Positions 15,897 to 26,068 are shown, counted from the stretch's first letter. The stretch: DNA of 64,000 bases from Pseudomonadota bacterium (GCA_018818835.1 JAHIRD010000070.1:1-64000), one strand, 5' to 3'. Program-made: numbers and translations. The notes: generated by a model not told the origin, from the sequence alone.

Positions 15897-16757
15897 ATGG
15901 AATTACTGTCCCCTGCAAAAATCAATCTTTTTCTCCATGTCACAGGCAAACGTTCGAATGGATATCATGACCTTTATATGCTGGTCTCTGCCGTGACGTT
16001 GTTTGACCGGATCACACTTGATCCCGATGCAGAAAACTTCACCATTTCATGCTCATCACCCCATATCCCCACCGATGAAACAAATCTGGCTCAAAGGGCA
16101 GCACGATTATTCAAGGAACGATTGAATGTTGGGGGTGGGGTGGCCATTCATCTTGAAAAAAATATCCCTGCCGGTGCGGGACTTGGAGGTGGGAGCAGCA
16201 ATGCTGCTACGGTTCTTAGGGGTTTGAACGCCTATTTCAATAACCCTTTCTCTGACCAGGAGCTGATCAGTATGGGATTGACCTTAGGGTCGGATGTCCC
16301 CTTTTTTATCCATGGCCGGCCCGCATGGGTAAGTGGCTTGGGTGAAAAAATTGAATTTTGTGAAAAAATAAAGCCTTACAAGGTGGTCATTATTTTCCCC
16401 GGCATTGGGCTTTCCACGGCAGAGGTCTACAAAAAACTGAATTTTGGATTGACAAAAAGTGAAAAAAAAATTAAAAGTCCTCTGTTGAATAAAGGGTTGG
16501 TGGACCCGGTAAAGCATCTGTCCAATGATCTGGAAATATCTGCATTCTCAATATGTAGTGATATTAAGGGGTTGAAAGATGTCTTGACGATTCAAAATGC
16601 TGAAGGGGTTTTAATGTCCGGTAGCGGATCTTCAGTGTTTGGCCTTTATTCTGATGGAGACCATGCCAGCGCCGCCTGTGAGAACATAAAAAAATATGCT
16701 CTCGAACAGGGCGGTACCAAAAAATGGCAGGTGTTTCTGGCCGATATAATTATGTGA
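15897..16757 (+). CDS. ispE: 4-diphosphocytidyl-2-C-methyl-D-erythritol kinase IspE
   Basis: GHMP kinase of the non-mevalonate (MEP) isoprenoid pathway; it phosphorylates CDP-ME at the 2-hydroxyl. The substrate segment SPAKINLFLHVTGKRSNGYHDL is at the N-terminus and the ATP-binding loop PAGAGLGGGSSNAA is intact. The C-terminal GHMP motif MSGSGSSVFGL is present. Length is 286 residues from ATG 15897. An upstream in-frame ATG at 15870 would overlap the previous gene and add nine residues; I cannot exclude it. Its presence shows the organism uses the MEP route. Confidence 0.94.
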   Translation: MELLSPAKINLFLHVTGKRSNGYHDLYMLVSAVTLFDRITLDPDAENFTISCSSPHIPTDETNLAQRAARLFKERLNVGGGVAIHLEKNIPAGAGLGGGSSNAATVLRGLNAYFNNPFSDQELISMGLTLGSDVPFFIHGRPAWVSGLGEKIEFCEKIKPYKVVIIFPGIGLSTAEVYKKLNFGLTKSEKKIKSPLLNKGLVDPVKHLSNDLEISAFSICSDIKGLKDVLTIQNAEGVLMSGSGSSVFGLYSDGDHASAACENIKKYALEQGGTKKWQVFLADIIM

Positions 16758-16761
16758 TTAT

Positions 16762-16836
16762 TGGGGCGTCGTCAAGCGGTAAGACACAGGATTTTGATTC
16801 CTGCATTCGGAGGTTCGAATCCTCCCGCCCCAGCCA
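16762..16836 (+). tRNA. tRNA-Gln (anticodon UUG)
   Basis: A 75-nt cloverleaf. The acceptor stem TGGGGCG (16762-16768) pairs with CGCCCCA (16826-16832). The anticodon stem CAGGA/TCCTG encloses a TTTTGAT loop, giving anticodon TTG. The T-loop GTTCGAATC is normal and the CCA end is encoded (16834-16836). It decodes CAA (and CAG by wobble). It lies 5 bp after the ispE stop codon and before prs, probably in one transcript. Confidence 0.95.
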
Positions 16837-16877
16837 TTTTGATAACGTTAAACTGCTTGATCCGGGAAAAGGGAAAC

Positions 16878-17819
16878 ATGAACGATCTTTCGATATTTAC
16901 CGGTAACTCAAACCCTGGCCTTGCCGATAAAGTCTCCAAGTACCTTTTTAAAAAACTTGGAAGCGCCAAGGTCAACCGATTCAGTGATGGTGAGATACAG
17001 ATTGAGATTAAGGAAAATGTTCGTTCGAAAGATGTTTTCATTATTCAATCCACATGTAATCCGGTCAATGACAATCTCATGGAACTTCTGTTGATGCTTG
17101 ATGCCATGAGACGATCATCCGCATCTCGTATCACGGCCGTTATTCCTTACTACGGTTATGCGCGTCAGGATAAGAAAGTCGCCCCACGTGTCCCCATTTC
17201 AGCCAAAGTCGTGGCAGATTTGTTGACCCATGCCGGGGCAAACAGGGTCATTACCATGGATCTCCATGCCGGACAGATCCAAGGTTTTTTTAATATCCCC
17301 GTTGATAATCTGTACGCGGCTCCGGTTTTGATCGAGCATATCCGGCATAAGTTCTGCGATCAGGATCTGGTGGTGGTATCACCCGATGCCGGAGGCGTTG
17401 AGCGTGCACGTGCATTTGCGAAACGCCTGGACGCGGGACTTGCCATTGTTGACAAACGGCGTGACAAGCCAAACGAGGCCAAAGCCATGGCAGTTATTGG
17501 TGATGTTGCCGATAAAGTGGCTATTATTCTTGATGATATGGTTGATACAGCCGGAACACTTACGGAAGCGTCAAACGCCATCAATGAAAAGGGAGCAAAA
17601 GAAGTTCATGCCTGCTGCGCTCATGCTGTTTTATCAGGGCCTGCAGTGGGTCGAATAGAGAAATCGGCATTAAAAACTCTGGTGACGACCGATACAATTC
17701 CTTTGAGTGAAGAGGCAACGATGTGTGATAAGATTGAGGTTCTTTCTATTGCACCTCTTGTTGGTGAAGCGATCATACGAAGCCACAGGGGTGATTCCGT
17801 CACCACACTGTTTGTGTAG
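16878..17819 (+). CDS. prs: Ribose-phosphate pyrophosphokinase
   Basis: Makes PRPP from ribose 5-phosphate and ATP for nucleotide, NAD, His and Trp synthesis. Its 313 residues are full length. The N-terminal [10 protein letters not shown], the flexible catalytic region [13 protein letters not shown], the metal-binding [12 protein letters not shown], the conserved VDKRR segment, and the PRPP-loop [10 protein letters not shown] are all present. ATG 16878 has GGGAAA upstream. An upstream in-frame start at 16761 would run through tRNA-Gln and is rejected. The gene is followed by rplY and pth, a common bacterial order. Confidence 0.97.
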   Translation: MNDLSIFTGNSNPGLADKVSKYLFKKLGSAKVNRFSDGEIQIEIKENVRSKDVFIIQSTCNPVNDNLMELLLMLDAMRRSSASRITAVIPYYGYARQDKKVAPRVPISAKVVADLLTHAGANRVITMDLHAGQIQGFFNIPVDNLYAAPVLIEHIRHKFCDQDLVVVSPDAGGVERARAFAKRLDAGLAIVDKRRDKPNEAKAMAVIGDVADKVAIILDDMVDTAGTLTEASNAINEKGAKEVHACCAHAVLSGPAVGRIEKSALKTLVTTDTIPLSEEATMCDKIEVLSIAPLVGEAIIRSHRGDSVTTLFV

Positions 17820-17868
17820 AACATGCCGCTAAATATAATAATGTTATGTGGGTTAGGAGGATTAACTT

Positions 17869-18492
17869 TTGGAACTTTTTGAGCTAAAAGCAAATATACG
17901 CGAGAACACAGGGAAGGGAACCGCACGGAAACTTCGCATGAACGAAAGTATTCCTGCAGTCCTTTACGGACCGAAAACCGAACCTATCAGCCTGACAGTC
18001 CATTCAAAGCTGATTGAAAACGCTTTTAAAGAGAGTGAACGCTCTCAGGTTCTGGTCAATTTAACGGTGCTGGACGCAGATGGAAAAGAAATACGTACAT
18101 GTCCGGCCATTATCAAGGACGTCCAATTATCACCCCTTTCAAAAGAACTCCTTCATACGGATTTCATGGAGATAGACCTGAGTAAAAAAGTCCGGGTGAA
18201 TGTTCCTGTTGAACCGATCGGTAAATCAAAAGGCGTCGAACTGGGAGGTCTGCTTCAGGTGATCCGCCGTGAACTTGAGGTTTTTTGCATGCCCCTTGAA
18301 ACCCCTGAAAGTATCCAGGTGGATATAACCAATCTGGACGTGGGTGATTCTGTCCATGTGCATGAAATCAAGGTGGATGGCATTGAAATCCCCTCGGATG
18401 TAAACTTTACCGTGATCACCATTGTCGCACCTAAATCAGGTCCTGCAGGTGAGGGTGAAGAAGAGGACGAAGGGACAGAAGCGAGCGCATAG
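17869..18492 (+). CDS. rplY: 50S ribosomal protein bL25 (CTC type)
   Basis: 5S rRNA-binding ribosomal protein with the C-terminal CTC/TL5 extension, 207 residues. The N-terminal bL25 domain has RENTGKGTARKLR and IPAVLYGPKTEP, and the extension has the beta-barrel pattern VRVNVPVEPIGKSKGVELGG. The C-terminus is acidic (GEGEEEDEGTEASA). The start codon is TTG (17869), set by GGAGG about 8 bp upstream. The order prs-rplY-pth is widespread. TTG initiation may lower its expression. Confidence 0.93.
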   Translation: MELFELKANIRENTGKGTARKLRMNESIPAVLYGPKTEPISLTVHSKLIENAFKESERSQVLVNLTVLDADGKEIRTCPAIIKDVQLSPLSKELLHTDFMEIDLSKKVRVNVPVEPIGKSKGVELGGLLQVIRRELEVFCMPLETPESIQVDITNLDVGDSVHVHEIKVDGIEIPSDVNFTVITIVAPKSGPAGEGEEEDEGTEASA

Positions 18493-18574
18493 CGTGCGTC
18501 TCCACTTACGATCAGTACCACGGTGGGGCAGTGTTTGCTCTTTTATAAATTGAACGCAGCGTGATGGGGTATGT

Positions 18575-19156
18575 ATGTCCGATAAGAGAATTGTCCTCAT
18601 AGCCGGTCTTGGCAATCCCGGGGATAAGTATGAAAAAACCCGGCACAATGCCGGATTTCTCGTTGTCGATGGGCTTTCTCACTCTTTTTCAATCCCTCTT
18701 GTCAAAAACAAGTTTGATCTTGTCTTTGGTCGGGGGACCATGGAGGGTGTTGATGTCATTCTCGCAAAACCCATGGCATATATGAACAGAAGTGGCCCTC
18801 CCATAAAAAAGCTTGCGGATTATTACGGAATTAAATGTGAGGATCTTTTTATCATTTATGATGATATTGATCTCACGTTCGAGCGGATAAGAATAAAGGA
18901 AAAAGGGGGTCATGGGGGTCATAATGGAATAAGGTCCCTTATTGATGCCTTCGGGACAAATGACTTTCCTCGTCTTCGTTTGGGCATAGGACGTCCTGGT
19001 TCGTCGACCGATGTCACCGGACATGTACTGGGGAGATTTACTGTAGAAGAAGCAGAAATTTTTACCAGGATGGTTGATTGTGCTGGAAAAGCTGTTGTCG
19101 CTGTTTTAAAAGACGGGTTAACAGTGGCTATGAACAATTTTAATTGTTTGAGATAG
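18575..19156 (+). CDS. pth: Peptidyl-tRNA hydrolase
   Basis: Releases tRNA from peptidyl-tRNA that dropped off ribosomes. Of 193 residues, AGLGNPGDKYEKTRHNAGF carries the catalytic His (TRHNAG), and IIYDDIDL the supporting Asp. KPMAYMNRSG and KEKGGHGGHNG, with RLRLGIGRP, are further family motifs. It lies 82 bp after rplY. Start ATG 18575 is preceded by GGGGT; a second ATG four bases upstream is out of frame. Confidence 0.96.
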   Translation: MSDKRIVLIAGLGNPGDKYEKTRHNAGFLVVDGLSHSFSIPLVKNKFDLVFGRGTMEGVDVILAKPMAYMNRSGPPIKKLADYYGIKCEDLFIIYDDIDLTFERIRIKEKGGHGGHNGIRSLIDAFGTNDFPRLRLGIGRPGSSTDVTGHVLGRFTVEEAEIFTRMVDCAGKAVVAVLKDGLTVAMNNFNCLR

Positions 19157-19200
19157 TGTTCACGTTTTAAAACTTTTTAACTATTTTGATGGAGGTAAGA

Positions 19201-21222
19201 ATGGAAAATTTACCGTTGTTGTGTACGTATGCGGGTCTTGCCGGTGTTGCTTTTGCAATTGCCATGGCAATTGCCGTAAAAGCGGCTCCCGCAGGTAACG
19301 AAAAAATGAATGAAATTGCCGATGCGATTAAAGCGGGTGCCATCGCTTATCTTAATCGTCAGGCAAAAAGCATGGGTATTACCGGTATCATTATTGCCGC
19401 AATTATCTATTTTGCTCCCGGTTATGGCCTTTATGCCACATTAGGCTTTGTGGTTGGTGCTCTTGCATCTTACCTTGCAGGCTATGTCGGAATGCGCGTT
19501 TCCGTTATCGCCAATGTGCGAACTGCTGAAGCTTCACGTCACGGCCTCAATGCCGGTCTTCGTATGGCTTTCAATGGCGGTACAGTTACAGGTATGATGG
19601 TTGCCGGTCTTGCCCTTACCGTTTGTGCAGGTCTCTATACATTCCTTGTTTTCAAAGCCATTGATCCTAAACAGATCAACGTTGCCCTTATCGCCCTTGG
19701 TTTTGGAGGTAGTCTTATCTCTATCTTCGCCCGTTTGGGTGGTGGTATTTTCACCAAAGGTGCTGATGTTGGAGCTGACCTTGTAGGTAAAATCGAAGCC
19801 GGTATTCCCGAAGATGACCCACGAAACCCTGCAACCATCGCAGATAACGTCGGTGACAACGTGGGTGACTGTGCCGGTATGGCTGCCGATCTTTTCGAAA
19901 CGTATGCGGTAACCACCGTTGCGGCCATGGTTCTTGCTGAGATTCTTTTCCCGAAAAACAACATGGCCATTATTCTTCCCCTTATTTTGGGTGCCATTTC
20001 AATTTTTGCTTCCGGTATTGCGACATTTTTTGTTCGCCTTAACGAAGGTGACGATTACATCATGGGTGCTCTTTATAAAGGACAGTTCGGAGCTGCTATC
20101 ATCGCTGCTGCCGGGTTCTTTTTCGTATTCAAGAAAATCGGTGTTATTGGTGACTACACTGTAGCTCAGCTTTATGCAAGTTCTCTTGTTGGCCTTGTTC
20201 TTACCGTTGTGATCGTTATTATCACAGAATACTACACCGGTATTTACGCACCGGTTAAAGGTATTGCCGAAGCGTCAACAACCGGTCATGGTACAAACAT
20301 GATCGCTGGTCTTGCCGTATCCATGGTTTCAACGGCAGCTCCTGTTCTTGCCATCTGTGCTTCAATCTATACTGCTAATCATTATGCCGGCCTTTATGGT
20401 ATTGCTATTGCCGCTGTTTCCATGCTGTCCATGACAGGTATGGTTATTGCCATCGACGCATACGGTCCTATTACCGATAACGCCGGTGGTATTGCAGAAA
20501 TGGCCGGTATGGATGATTCTGTTCGTGCTGTAACTGATCCTCTGGATGCTGTTGGTAACACCACAAAAGCTGTAACCAAAGGTTATGCCATCGGTTCTGC
20601 AGCCCTTGCAGCCATGGTTCTTTTTTCAGCTTACACCCAGGAATTTGCACATGCCGGTACAAAACTTCTCTTTGACCTTTCACAGGTTGAAGTTCTGATC
20701 GGTCTTTTCATTGGTGGTCTTCTTCCTTACCTGTTCGGTGCCATGGCCATGAAAGCAGTTGGTAAAGCCGGTCATGCTGTTGTTAACGAAGTTCGTCGTC
20801 AGTTTAAAGAAATTCCGGGTATCATGGAAGGTACAGCCAAACCTGATTACGCTGCATGTGTTGACATCGTAACCAAGTTCGCTCTTTCCGAAATGATGAT
20901 TCCTGCACTTCTTCCGATCGTCGTTCCTGTTATCGTTGGTTTTGTTCTTGGGCCAGAAGCTCTTGGCGGACTCCTCATTGGTAGTATTATTACCGGTCTT
21001 TTCGTGGGTATCTCCATGACAACCGGTGGTGCTGCATGGGATAATGCAAAAAAATACATCGAAGACGACCATTACGGCGGAAAAGGCAGCGATGCCCATA
21101 AAGCTGCTGTTACCGGTGACACCGTAGGTGACCCCTACAAAGATACAGCCGGTCCTGCGATCAACCCGATGATTAAAATCCTCAACGTTGTCGCACTTCT
21201 TCTGGTTCCCTTTATTGGCTAA
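19201..21222 (+). CDS. hppA: K+-independent H+-pumping membrane pyrophosphatase
   Basis: Integral-membrane enzyme coupling pyrophosphate hydrolysis to proton transport. Its 673 residues contain about 16 predicted helices. The substrate region [18 protein letters not shown], plus DDRDxxxA-type [17 protein letters not shown] near the C-terminus, is intact. The sequence [14 protein letters not shown] has Lys where K+-dependent members have Ala, so I class it as K+-independent. ATG 19201 has GGAGG 5 bp upstream. Codons are heavily biased to T-ending ones (GGT, CTT), unlike neighbours, suggesting high expression. It lies behind pth and is closed by a terminator. Confidence 0.95.
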   Translation: MENLPLLCTYAGLAGVAFAIAMAIAVKAAPAGNEKMNEIADAIKAGAIAYLNRQAKSMGITGIIIAAIIYFAPGYGLYATLGFVVGALASYLAGYVGMRVSVIANVRTAEASRHGLNAGLRMAFNGGTVTGMMVAGLALTVCAGLYTFLVFKAIDPKQINVALIALGFGGSLISIFARLGGGIFTKGADVGADLVGKIEAGIPEDDPRNPATIADNVGDNVGDCAGMAADLFETYAVTTVAAMVLAEILFPKNNMAIILPLILGAISIFASGIATFFVRLNEGDDYIMGALYKGQFGAAIIAAAGFFFVFKKIGVIGDYTVAQLYASSLVGLVLTVVIVIITEYYTGIYAPVKGIAEASTTGHGTNMIAGLAVSMVSTAAPVLAICASIYTANHYAGLYGIAIAAVSMLSMTGMVIAIDAYGPITDNAGGIAEMAGMDDSVRAVTDPLDAVGNTTKAVTKGYAIGSAALAAMVLFSAYTQEFAHAGTKLLFDLSQVEVLIGLFIGGLLPYLFGAMAMKAVGKAGHAVVNEVRRQFKEIPGIMEGTAKPDYAACVDIVTKFALSEMMIPALLPIVVPVIVGFVLGPEALGGLLIGSIITGLFVGISMTTGGAAWDNAKKYIEDDHYGGKGSDAHKAAVTGDTVGDPYKDTAGPAINPMIKILNVVALLLVPFIG

Positions 21223-21254
21223 GCCAGCGGACCGATAGAAAGTTGATCTCCTAA

Positions 21255-21283
21255 GGGGGTGGCGTAAGCCACCCCCTTTTTTT
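21255..21283 (+). terminator. Terminator of hppA
   Basis: GGGGGTGGC (21255-21263) and GCCACCCCC (21268-21276) form a 9-bp perfect stem with loop GTAA, followed by seven T (21277-21283). It lies 32 bp after the hppA stop codon. Confidence 0.95.
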
Positions 21284-21475
21284 ATTGAACAAAATCTTCG
21301 ACTGTGATATAACATGAATACGTTTGATTATTGTCTTACTATTACAATTTAATGGGTTCAGCACGACGGCATAATGCGAACTGTTAACGTCATTGTTGAC
21401 GTTTATAGCTTCGTGTACCTCAACGCTAATTCAAGGGGATAAGTGTTGCTGTCGGGCGTCTCACAGGTGGTGAAA

Positions 21476-22012
21476 ATGGAACAGGATGCGATAAGAGCGT
21501 TTCAGGTAGGCGACCTTGCGGTTTATCCCGCACATGGAGTCGGCCGGATAGAGTCCATCGAATCGCGTGAAATCGGTGGCGAGGATATGGACTTTTATAT
21601 TATGAAAGTTCTTGAAAACGGTATGGTTATAATGATTCCGACCAGTAATGTGGAATCAGTCGGCTTGAGAAGCTTGATTGGCGAAAGCGATATCCCAAAA
21701 GTTTACGAAATCATAACCAAGAAAAAAGATTGCTCACTGGATAACCAGACGTGGAACCGACGATACAGAGAATATATGGATAAAATCAAAACCGGTTCAC
21801 TCTTTGATGTGGCCGAAGTCTTCCGCGATCTCTTTCTGCTTCGACTGACCAAAGATCTATCCTTTGGGGAACGAAAGTTACTCGACACAGCCCAGAGCCT
21901 TCTTCTCAAAGAACTCTGTACAGCCAAAGATATGAATGAAAAAGAAATGATGGCTGAAATCGAATCTTTATTTGTAAAAGCCGGTTGTAACCCGGATGCT
22001 CAGGCCAGTTAG
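21476..22012 (+). CDS. CarD-family transcription regulator
   Basis: A 178-residue CarD-type protein that binds the RNA polymerase beta subunit through an N-terminal Tudor-like (RID) domain. The opening FQVGDLAVYPAHGVGRIESI and MIPTSNVESVGLR are diagnostic. The C-terminal helical part (WNRRYREYMDKIKTG, then DLSFGERKLLDTAQSLL) is typical. CarD proteins stabilise open complexes at rRNA and stress promoters. ATG 21476 has AGGTGG 5 bp upstream; a GTG at 21443 (AAGGGG upstream) is an alternative. It precedes rluD by 27 bp, so the pair may be one transcript. Confidence 0.9.
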   Translation: MEQDAIRAFQVGDLAVYPAHGVGRIESIESREIGGEDMDFYIMKVLENGMVIMIPTSNVESVGLRSLIGESDIPKVYEIITKKKDCSLDNQTWNRRYREYMDKIKTGSLFDVAEVFRDLFLLRLTKDLSFGERKLLDTAQSLLLKELCTAKDMNEKEMMAEIESLFVKAGCNPDAQAS

Positions 22013-22039
22013 ACAGGTGAGGCCATTCTGAGCGAAAAA

Positions 22040-23029
22040 ATGGTGGATAAACAAGGCGCTTTTAAGATCGTTGCAAATGACAATGACTATGGAAAGCGCC
22101 TTGACTATTTTTTGAAAGAAGCCATAGACCAAGGACAGCGATCCCGCATTGTTGATTTGGTCAAACAAAAGTCCATTTTCGTCAACGGATCGTCCAAAAA
22201 ACCCTCGTATAAACTAAAGCCCGGTGACATTGTCACGGGAGACATTCCCCCCATTGAACACATTCCCTTTGAACCTGAAGACATCAGTCTGGACATTCTG
22301 TTCGAGGACAAGGATATGGTTGTGATAAACAAGCAGGCCGGGCTGGTGGTCCATCCTGCGCCGGGAAACTGGACAGGGACTCTGGTCAATGGCCTTCTCT
22401 ACCATTACCCTGGCATACAGTCCTGTGACGATGAAATCCGCCCCGGGATCGTTCATCGGCTGGACAGGGATACCTCGGGGGTCATGGTCGTTGCCAAGAA
22501 CAGAGACGCCCTTTTTAAGCTATCTGAATTGTTTCGAACACGTGAGGTCACCAAGCGATACCTCGCCATTGTTCATGGTGTTGTGAAACAGGACGCGTCC
22601 ATCATCGATTTAAGCATTGGCCGGCATCCTGTGGACAGAAAAAAAATGAGCACCATGAGTCCACGCGGAAAAAAGGCCGAAACCCATTTTCGTGTTGAAA
22701 AACGATATCCCCATGCAACGGTCTTACAGTGCGAGATTAAAACAGGCCGAACACATCAGATCCGCGTTCATTGCCAGTCCATGAACCACCCCTTGGTGGG
22801 CGATAAAATTTATATCGGTGGAAAACGAGTTGTAAAAAAAGGGGAGATATCCCCATGGGAGCGGACTTTAAATGATGTCAAACGCCAGATGCTTCATTCC
22901 TTTTTTTTAAAATTTACTCATCCGGTAACCGGAAAAAACGTTGAATTCCAGGCTCCCTTACCCCAGGACATGCTTGCACTTATCAACGAACTTGAGCTAT
23001 CCATTGCGGCTGATATACCTGCTTCATAA
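22040..23029 (+). CDS. RluA-family 23S rRNA pseudouridine synthase
   Basis: A 329-residue pseudouridine synthase, most like RluD/RluA. An N-terminal S4 RNA-binding domain (about 20-80) precedes the catalytic domain. The signature GIVHRLDRDTSGVMVVAKN holds the catalytic Asp. THQIRVH and HPLVGD are also conserved. RluD modifies helix 69 of 23S rRNA (positions 1911/1915/1917 in E. coli), and by length and the S4 domain this is the likeliest specificity, but RluC or RluB-like alternatives are possible. It precedes a dispersed repeat. Confidence 0.9.
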   Translation: MVDKQGAFKIVANDNDYGKRLDYFLKEAIDQGQRSRIVDLVKQKSIFVNGSSKKPSYKLKPGDIVTGDIPPIEHIPFEPEDISLDILFEDKDMVVINKQAGLVVHPAPGNWTGTLVNGLLYHYPGIQSCDDEIRPGIVHRLDRDTSGVMVVAKNRDALFKLSELFRTREVTKRYLAIVHGVVKQDASIIDLSIGRHPVDRKKMSTMSPRGKKAETHFRVEKRYPHATVLQCEIKTGRTHQIRVHCQSMNHPLVGDKIYIGGKRVVKKGEISPWERTLNDVKRQMLHSFFLKFTHPVTGKNVEFQAPLPQDMLALINELELSIAADIPAS

Positions 23030-23059
23030 ATCATTCTATTAATCTACGTCCCTTTGTTT

Positions 23060-23212
23060 GATGAACTCCTAAAAAATCGACAGATGACTATGGAAAAATG
23101 CCCATAGGCAAGGCATCGTGTTTGGCCGGGCGTGAAGGCATACTTTTACTTGTATGTCGAACGTCAGGCCAAACGCTATAACGCCGCATATGGGCCATTT
23201 TACGACGCCATC
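23060..23212 (+). repeat. MITE-like repeat, full-length copy 1
   Basis: A 153-bp repeat with terminal inverted repeats: GATG at both ends, and a CTCxTAAAAA-type left end facing TTTTACGACGCCATC at the right. The middle folds: GTTTGGCC (23119-23126) faces GGCCAAAC (23167-23174). The perfect 6-bp direct repeat TTGTTT flanks it (23054-23059 and 23213-23218), a target-site duplication. It carries no ORF. The copy at 35178-35331 matches in opposite orientation. Confidence 0.9.
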
Positions 23213-23292
23213 TTGTTTAAAAAAACTTGCGGGATAATAATAAGGAAATTAATCATTTAAAACAAGTCCCTCCAAAATCCTTCAAAAAGCCC

Positions 23293-23318
23293 TTGACTAA
23301 TCCGGCATTGTTTATAAT
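23293..23318 (+). promoter_or_regulatory. Candidate nuo operon promoter
   Basis: TTGACT (23293-23298) and TATAAT (23313-23318) lie 14 bp apart, shorter than ideal. The region is AT-rich and precedes nuoA by about 135 bp, leaving a long leader. No other promoter-like sequence was evident. The rest of 23213-23452 holds nothing else that I recognise. Confidence 0.35.
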
Positions 23319-23452
23319 AGTGTCCCGAAAATCTGTTGTGTTGCAATAGCAGATAGTGCTTCATTCATTTATATATATTAAAAATTGTTTAACTATTTTC
23401 GTCGTAATAAGGTGTCTGCGCTAATCGACCTTGTTAAGAGGGGGGTCATCCG

Positions 23453-23851
23453 ATGACTGAAAGCTGCCTCACTGACTACATGTACATTCTTTTGTTCATG
23501 GTGGGAGGATGTCTTGCCGTATTTTTACCCTTCGTTATTGCCTATTATCTCCGTCCCAAAACAACAGAATATGTGAGATCGTTTCAGGCCTATGAGTGCG
23601 GCGTTACTCCCTTTAATCAGATGTGGGATTATCGTTTTGGTGTTTCATACTATTTATATGCACTTATTTTTCTAGCCTTTGATGTGGACGTACTTTATCT
23701 ATTTCCTGTTGCCACGGTGTATAACACGGATGTTGTATCCAAGATCAGGGGTATTTCAGAATTGTTTATTTTCATAGGTATTTTGTCGCTGGCTATCATT
23801 TATGCCTGGGTCAAAGGAGTTTTCAAGTGGGAGAGGAAAATAAAATCATAA
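23453..23851 (+). CDS. nuoA: Complex I subunit NuoA
   Basis: Small membrane subunit of the quinone-reducing, proton-pumping complex, 132 residues. Three membrane helices are evident (about 8-33, 65-87, 100-120). YECGVTPF and the acidic [14 protein letters not shown] (conserved between helices) are family hallmarks. It starts the nuoABCDHIJK... operon, and its last 25 bp overlap nuoB. Its acidic helix ends help form the quinone-to-proton channel coupling site. Confidence 0.96.
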   Translation: MTESCLTDYMYILLFMVGGCLAVFLPFVIAYYLRPKTTEYVRSFQAYECGVTPFNQMWDYRFGVSYYLYALIFLAFDVDVLYLFPVATVYNTDVVSKIRGISELFIFIGILSLAIIYAWVKGVFKWERKIKS

Positions 23852-24423
23852 AACAGGTTGACGCGTTTGCATGTCAGCTTCGTGAAGAATCGGATCAAGG
23901 CGCCATTGAGCATGAAGGGGCTCTTCTGAGTCAGCTTCTTCTGACAGACAAAGTTCTTAAAGTCTGTCAGGCAAACTCCTTGTGGCCCCTGACCTTTGGT
24001 TTGGCCTGTTGTGCCATTGAGATGATGGCCACGGGTATGGCCAGAATCGATATCTCCAGGTATGGCGCTGAAGTTTTCAGGCCATCGGCAAGACAGTGCG
24101 ACCTTTTGATCATATCCGGTACGGTCAATAAAAAAATGGCCCCGGCGGTGGTGACACTCTATGAACAGATGCCAGCGCCCAAATGGGTCATTGCCATGGG
24201 GAACTGTGCCATTTCAGGGGGGCCCTTTGCCGTTGAGGAAAACTACAATGTCATTGAAGGGGTCGATAAGATTATACCTGTTGATGTGTATATTCCCGGA
24301 TGTCCTCCGCGGCCTGAAGCTCTTATCGAAGGGATTTTGAAACTCCAGGAGAAAATCGCCGGGGTCCGGCATCCCTGGCCCCAGAGAAAGATGCCTGAAA
24401 ATCCGGAGGTAATAAAGATATGA
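23827..24423 (+). CDS. nuoB: Complex I subunit NuoB (N2 cluster)
   Basis: Hydrophilic connecting subunit holding the terminal 4Fe-4S cluster N2, 198 residues. Cluster ligands appear as Cys-Cys in [20 protein letters not shown] and [10 protein letters not shown]. It starts with GTG inside nuoA (25-bp overlap), so its translation is coupled. It overlaps nuoC by 4 bp. Length is slightly above the common 150-190 residues because of an N-terminal stretch (about 40 residues) before the core. It passes electrons to quinone at the NuoD interface. Confidence 0.96.
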   Translation: MGEENKIIKQVDAFACQLREESDQGAIEHEGALLSQLLLTDKVLKVCQANSLWPLTFGLACCAIEMMATGMARIDISRYGAEVFRPSARQCDLLIISGTVNKKMAPAVVTLYEQMPAPKWVIAMGNCAISGGPFAVEENYNVIEGVDKIIPVDVYIPGCPPRPEALIEGILKLQEKIAGVRHPWPQRKMPENPEVIKI

Positions 24424-24950
24424 GCCTGACACAAGAACTTATCAGCACCCTTACTGCCATGCAGGTTGAGGCAGGAGAAACTGACTATTCAAAATGTGGA
24501 TACCATATTGGGGTTCATCTTAAAGACGACCAGGTGAGAAACTTTGCCCAGGCTATGCTTGAAAAGGGTTTCTACCTGGATTTTGTTACGGCCATTCATG
24601 TCACGCCTCAATTTCAGATCGTGTATCAATTTGCAAAATTTGAAGAGGCTTGCCGGGTGAATGCCAAAGCTCTTGCCCTTGACGATGGGTCCATTCCGAC
24701 CATCTCGGATATTTATCATGGTGCAGACTGGCACGAACGAGAAACCCATGACTTTTATGGCGTTTCCTTCACGGGCCACCAGGATCTGAGAACGCTTTTG
24801 CTTTGTGACGAGGACAGCGATTTGAAACCCCTTCTGAAAAAAGAGGAAAAGCTGTTATCCATTGAAGGAATTACCCGGAAGGCCGTTGAAAACAAAGATA
24901 CAAAGGCTGAAAAAACGGAAAAAACGAATCATAGCCCGGAGCAAGAGTGA
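24420..24950 (+). CDS. nuoC: Complex I subunit NuoC (30 kDa)
   Basis: A 176-residue subunit of the peripheral arm. The signature [26 protein letters not shown] (split here in reading [12 protein letters not shown] and HQDLRTLLL) is the family hallmark. The N-terminal part is shorter than in E. coli, where NuoC is fused to NuoD; here they are separate genes. The C-terminal tail ([19 protein letters not shown]) is acidic and low-complexity. It overlaps nuoB (4 bp) and nuoD. Confidence 0.94.
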   Translation: MSLTQELISTLTAMQVEAGETDYSKCGYHIGVHLKDDQVRNFAQAMLEKGFYLDFVTAIHVTPQFQIVYQFAKFEEACRVNAKALALDDGSIPTISDIYHGADWHERETHDFYGVSFTGHQDLRTLLLCDEDSDLKPLLKKEEKLLSIEGITRKAVENKDTKAEKTEKTNHSPEQE

Positions 24951-26068
24951 TGGCAACACAAACAAAATTTGACACCCAGGATAAACATCGTTTTTTATTG
25001 AACATGGGACCTCAGCATCCTGCAACCCACGGGGTTTTACGCGTTGTTCTTGAAATGGACGGCGAGTATACCATGGGCATTGATCCCATCCTCGGCTACG
25101 GACATCGAATGCAGGAAAAAATGGGTGAGAGCAAGGTCTGGCCAGGTTTTTATCCCAACACAGGCCGAATGGACTATGTTGGCGCCATGCCTTTCAACCA
25201 TGGGTATGTTGCTCTGATTGAGCGCATGGCCGGCGTCACCGTTCCGGAACGTGCCGAGTACATCCGTGTGATCACCTCGGAATTGAACAGGATTTCAAGC
25301 CATCTTCTTGGAATTGGAGCCTATGTTCTTGATCTTGGAGCCTTTACGCCGATTCTGTATGCCTTTGATGATCGCGAAGACATTCTTGACGCCTTGGAAG
25401 ATATCACCGGATCACGGTTGACTTATTGCTACTACCGTGCGGGAGGTGTTTCCAAAGATATCGATGATACCTTTATAAGACGAACACGGGCATTCATTGA
25501 GAACTTTAGAACACGCATCCCCATGTACAACGACCTTGTGACCAATAATATTATTTTCATCAAACGGACCAAGGATGTGGGTATCATTACAGCGGATATG
25601 GCCCGGCGTTACGGTGCAACTGGTCCGGTTTTAAGGGGATCGGGTATTGCCTATGATATCCGTAAAAGTGAACCGTACTCGGTCTACTCTCAGTTTGATT
25701 TTGACATTCCCACCGGAGAAAACGGCGATTCCCTGGACAGATACAATGTTCGGATCCATGAAATGGAACAGAGTTTAAGGATCATTGAGCAGGCGTTGGA
25801 TAAATTGCCCGACGGGCCTGTGTATGAAAAGCCCAAGAAAGTAAAGCTCCAGCCCGGTGACTGCAGTTTCTCCGTCGAAACGGCTCGGGGCGCACTCACC
25901 TATTATCTTGTGGGTGATGGCAGTGAAACACCTTACAAATTAAAAATCAGAGTTCCTTCGTTCAGTAATTTGAGCCTGCTCAGAGAAATGTGCGAAGGCA
26001 TGCTTATCGCAGATCTTGTTTCTGCCATGGGTAGCCTTGATCTGGTTATTCCGGAAATCGACAGGTAG
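24950..26068 (+). CDS. nuoD: Complex I subunit NuoD (49 kDa)
   Basis: Quinone-site subunit related to the large subunit of NiFe hydrogenases, 372 residues. The N-terminal MGPQHPATHGVLRVVLEM and the C-terminal GSLDLVIPEIDR are characteristic. The hydrogenase metal-binding cysteines are absent, as in true NuoD. ATG 24950 is chosen; the stop codon of nuoC overlaps it (TGA 24948-24950). A GTG at 24947 is possible. Together with NuoB it makes the quinone cavity. Confidence 0.97.
   Translation: MATQTKFDTQDKHRFLLNMGPQHPATHGVLRVVLEMDGEYTMGIDPILGYGHRMQEKMGESKVWPGFYPNTGRMDYVGAMPFNHGYVALIERMAGVTVPERAEYIRVITSELNRISSHLLGIGAYVLDLGAFTPILYAFDDREDILDALEDITGSRLTYCYYRAGGVSKDIDDTFIRRTRAFIENFRTRIPMYNDLVTNNIIFIKRTKDVGIITADMARRYGATGPVLRGSGIAYDIRKSEPYSVYSQFDFDIPTGENGDSLDRYNVRIHEMEQSLRIIEQALDKLPDGPVYEKPKKVKLQPGDCSFSVETARGALTYYLVGDGSETPYKLKIRVPSFSNLSLLREMCEGMLIADLVSAMGSLDLVIPEIDR

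Noticed and set aside
16761-16877. Upstream extension of prs
   Set aside because: It would be translated from within tRNA-Gln; ATG 16878 with a ribosome site fits the family start.
20680-21315. A 211-codon antisense ORF over hppA
   Set aside because: It is opposite a conserved gene and shows no recognisable family; a shadow of its codon pattern.
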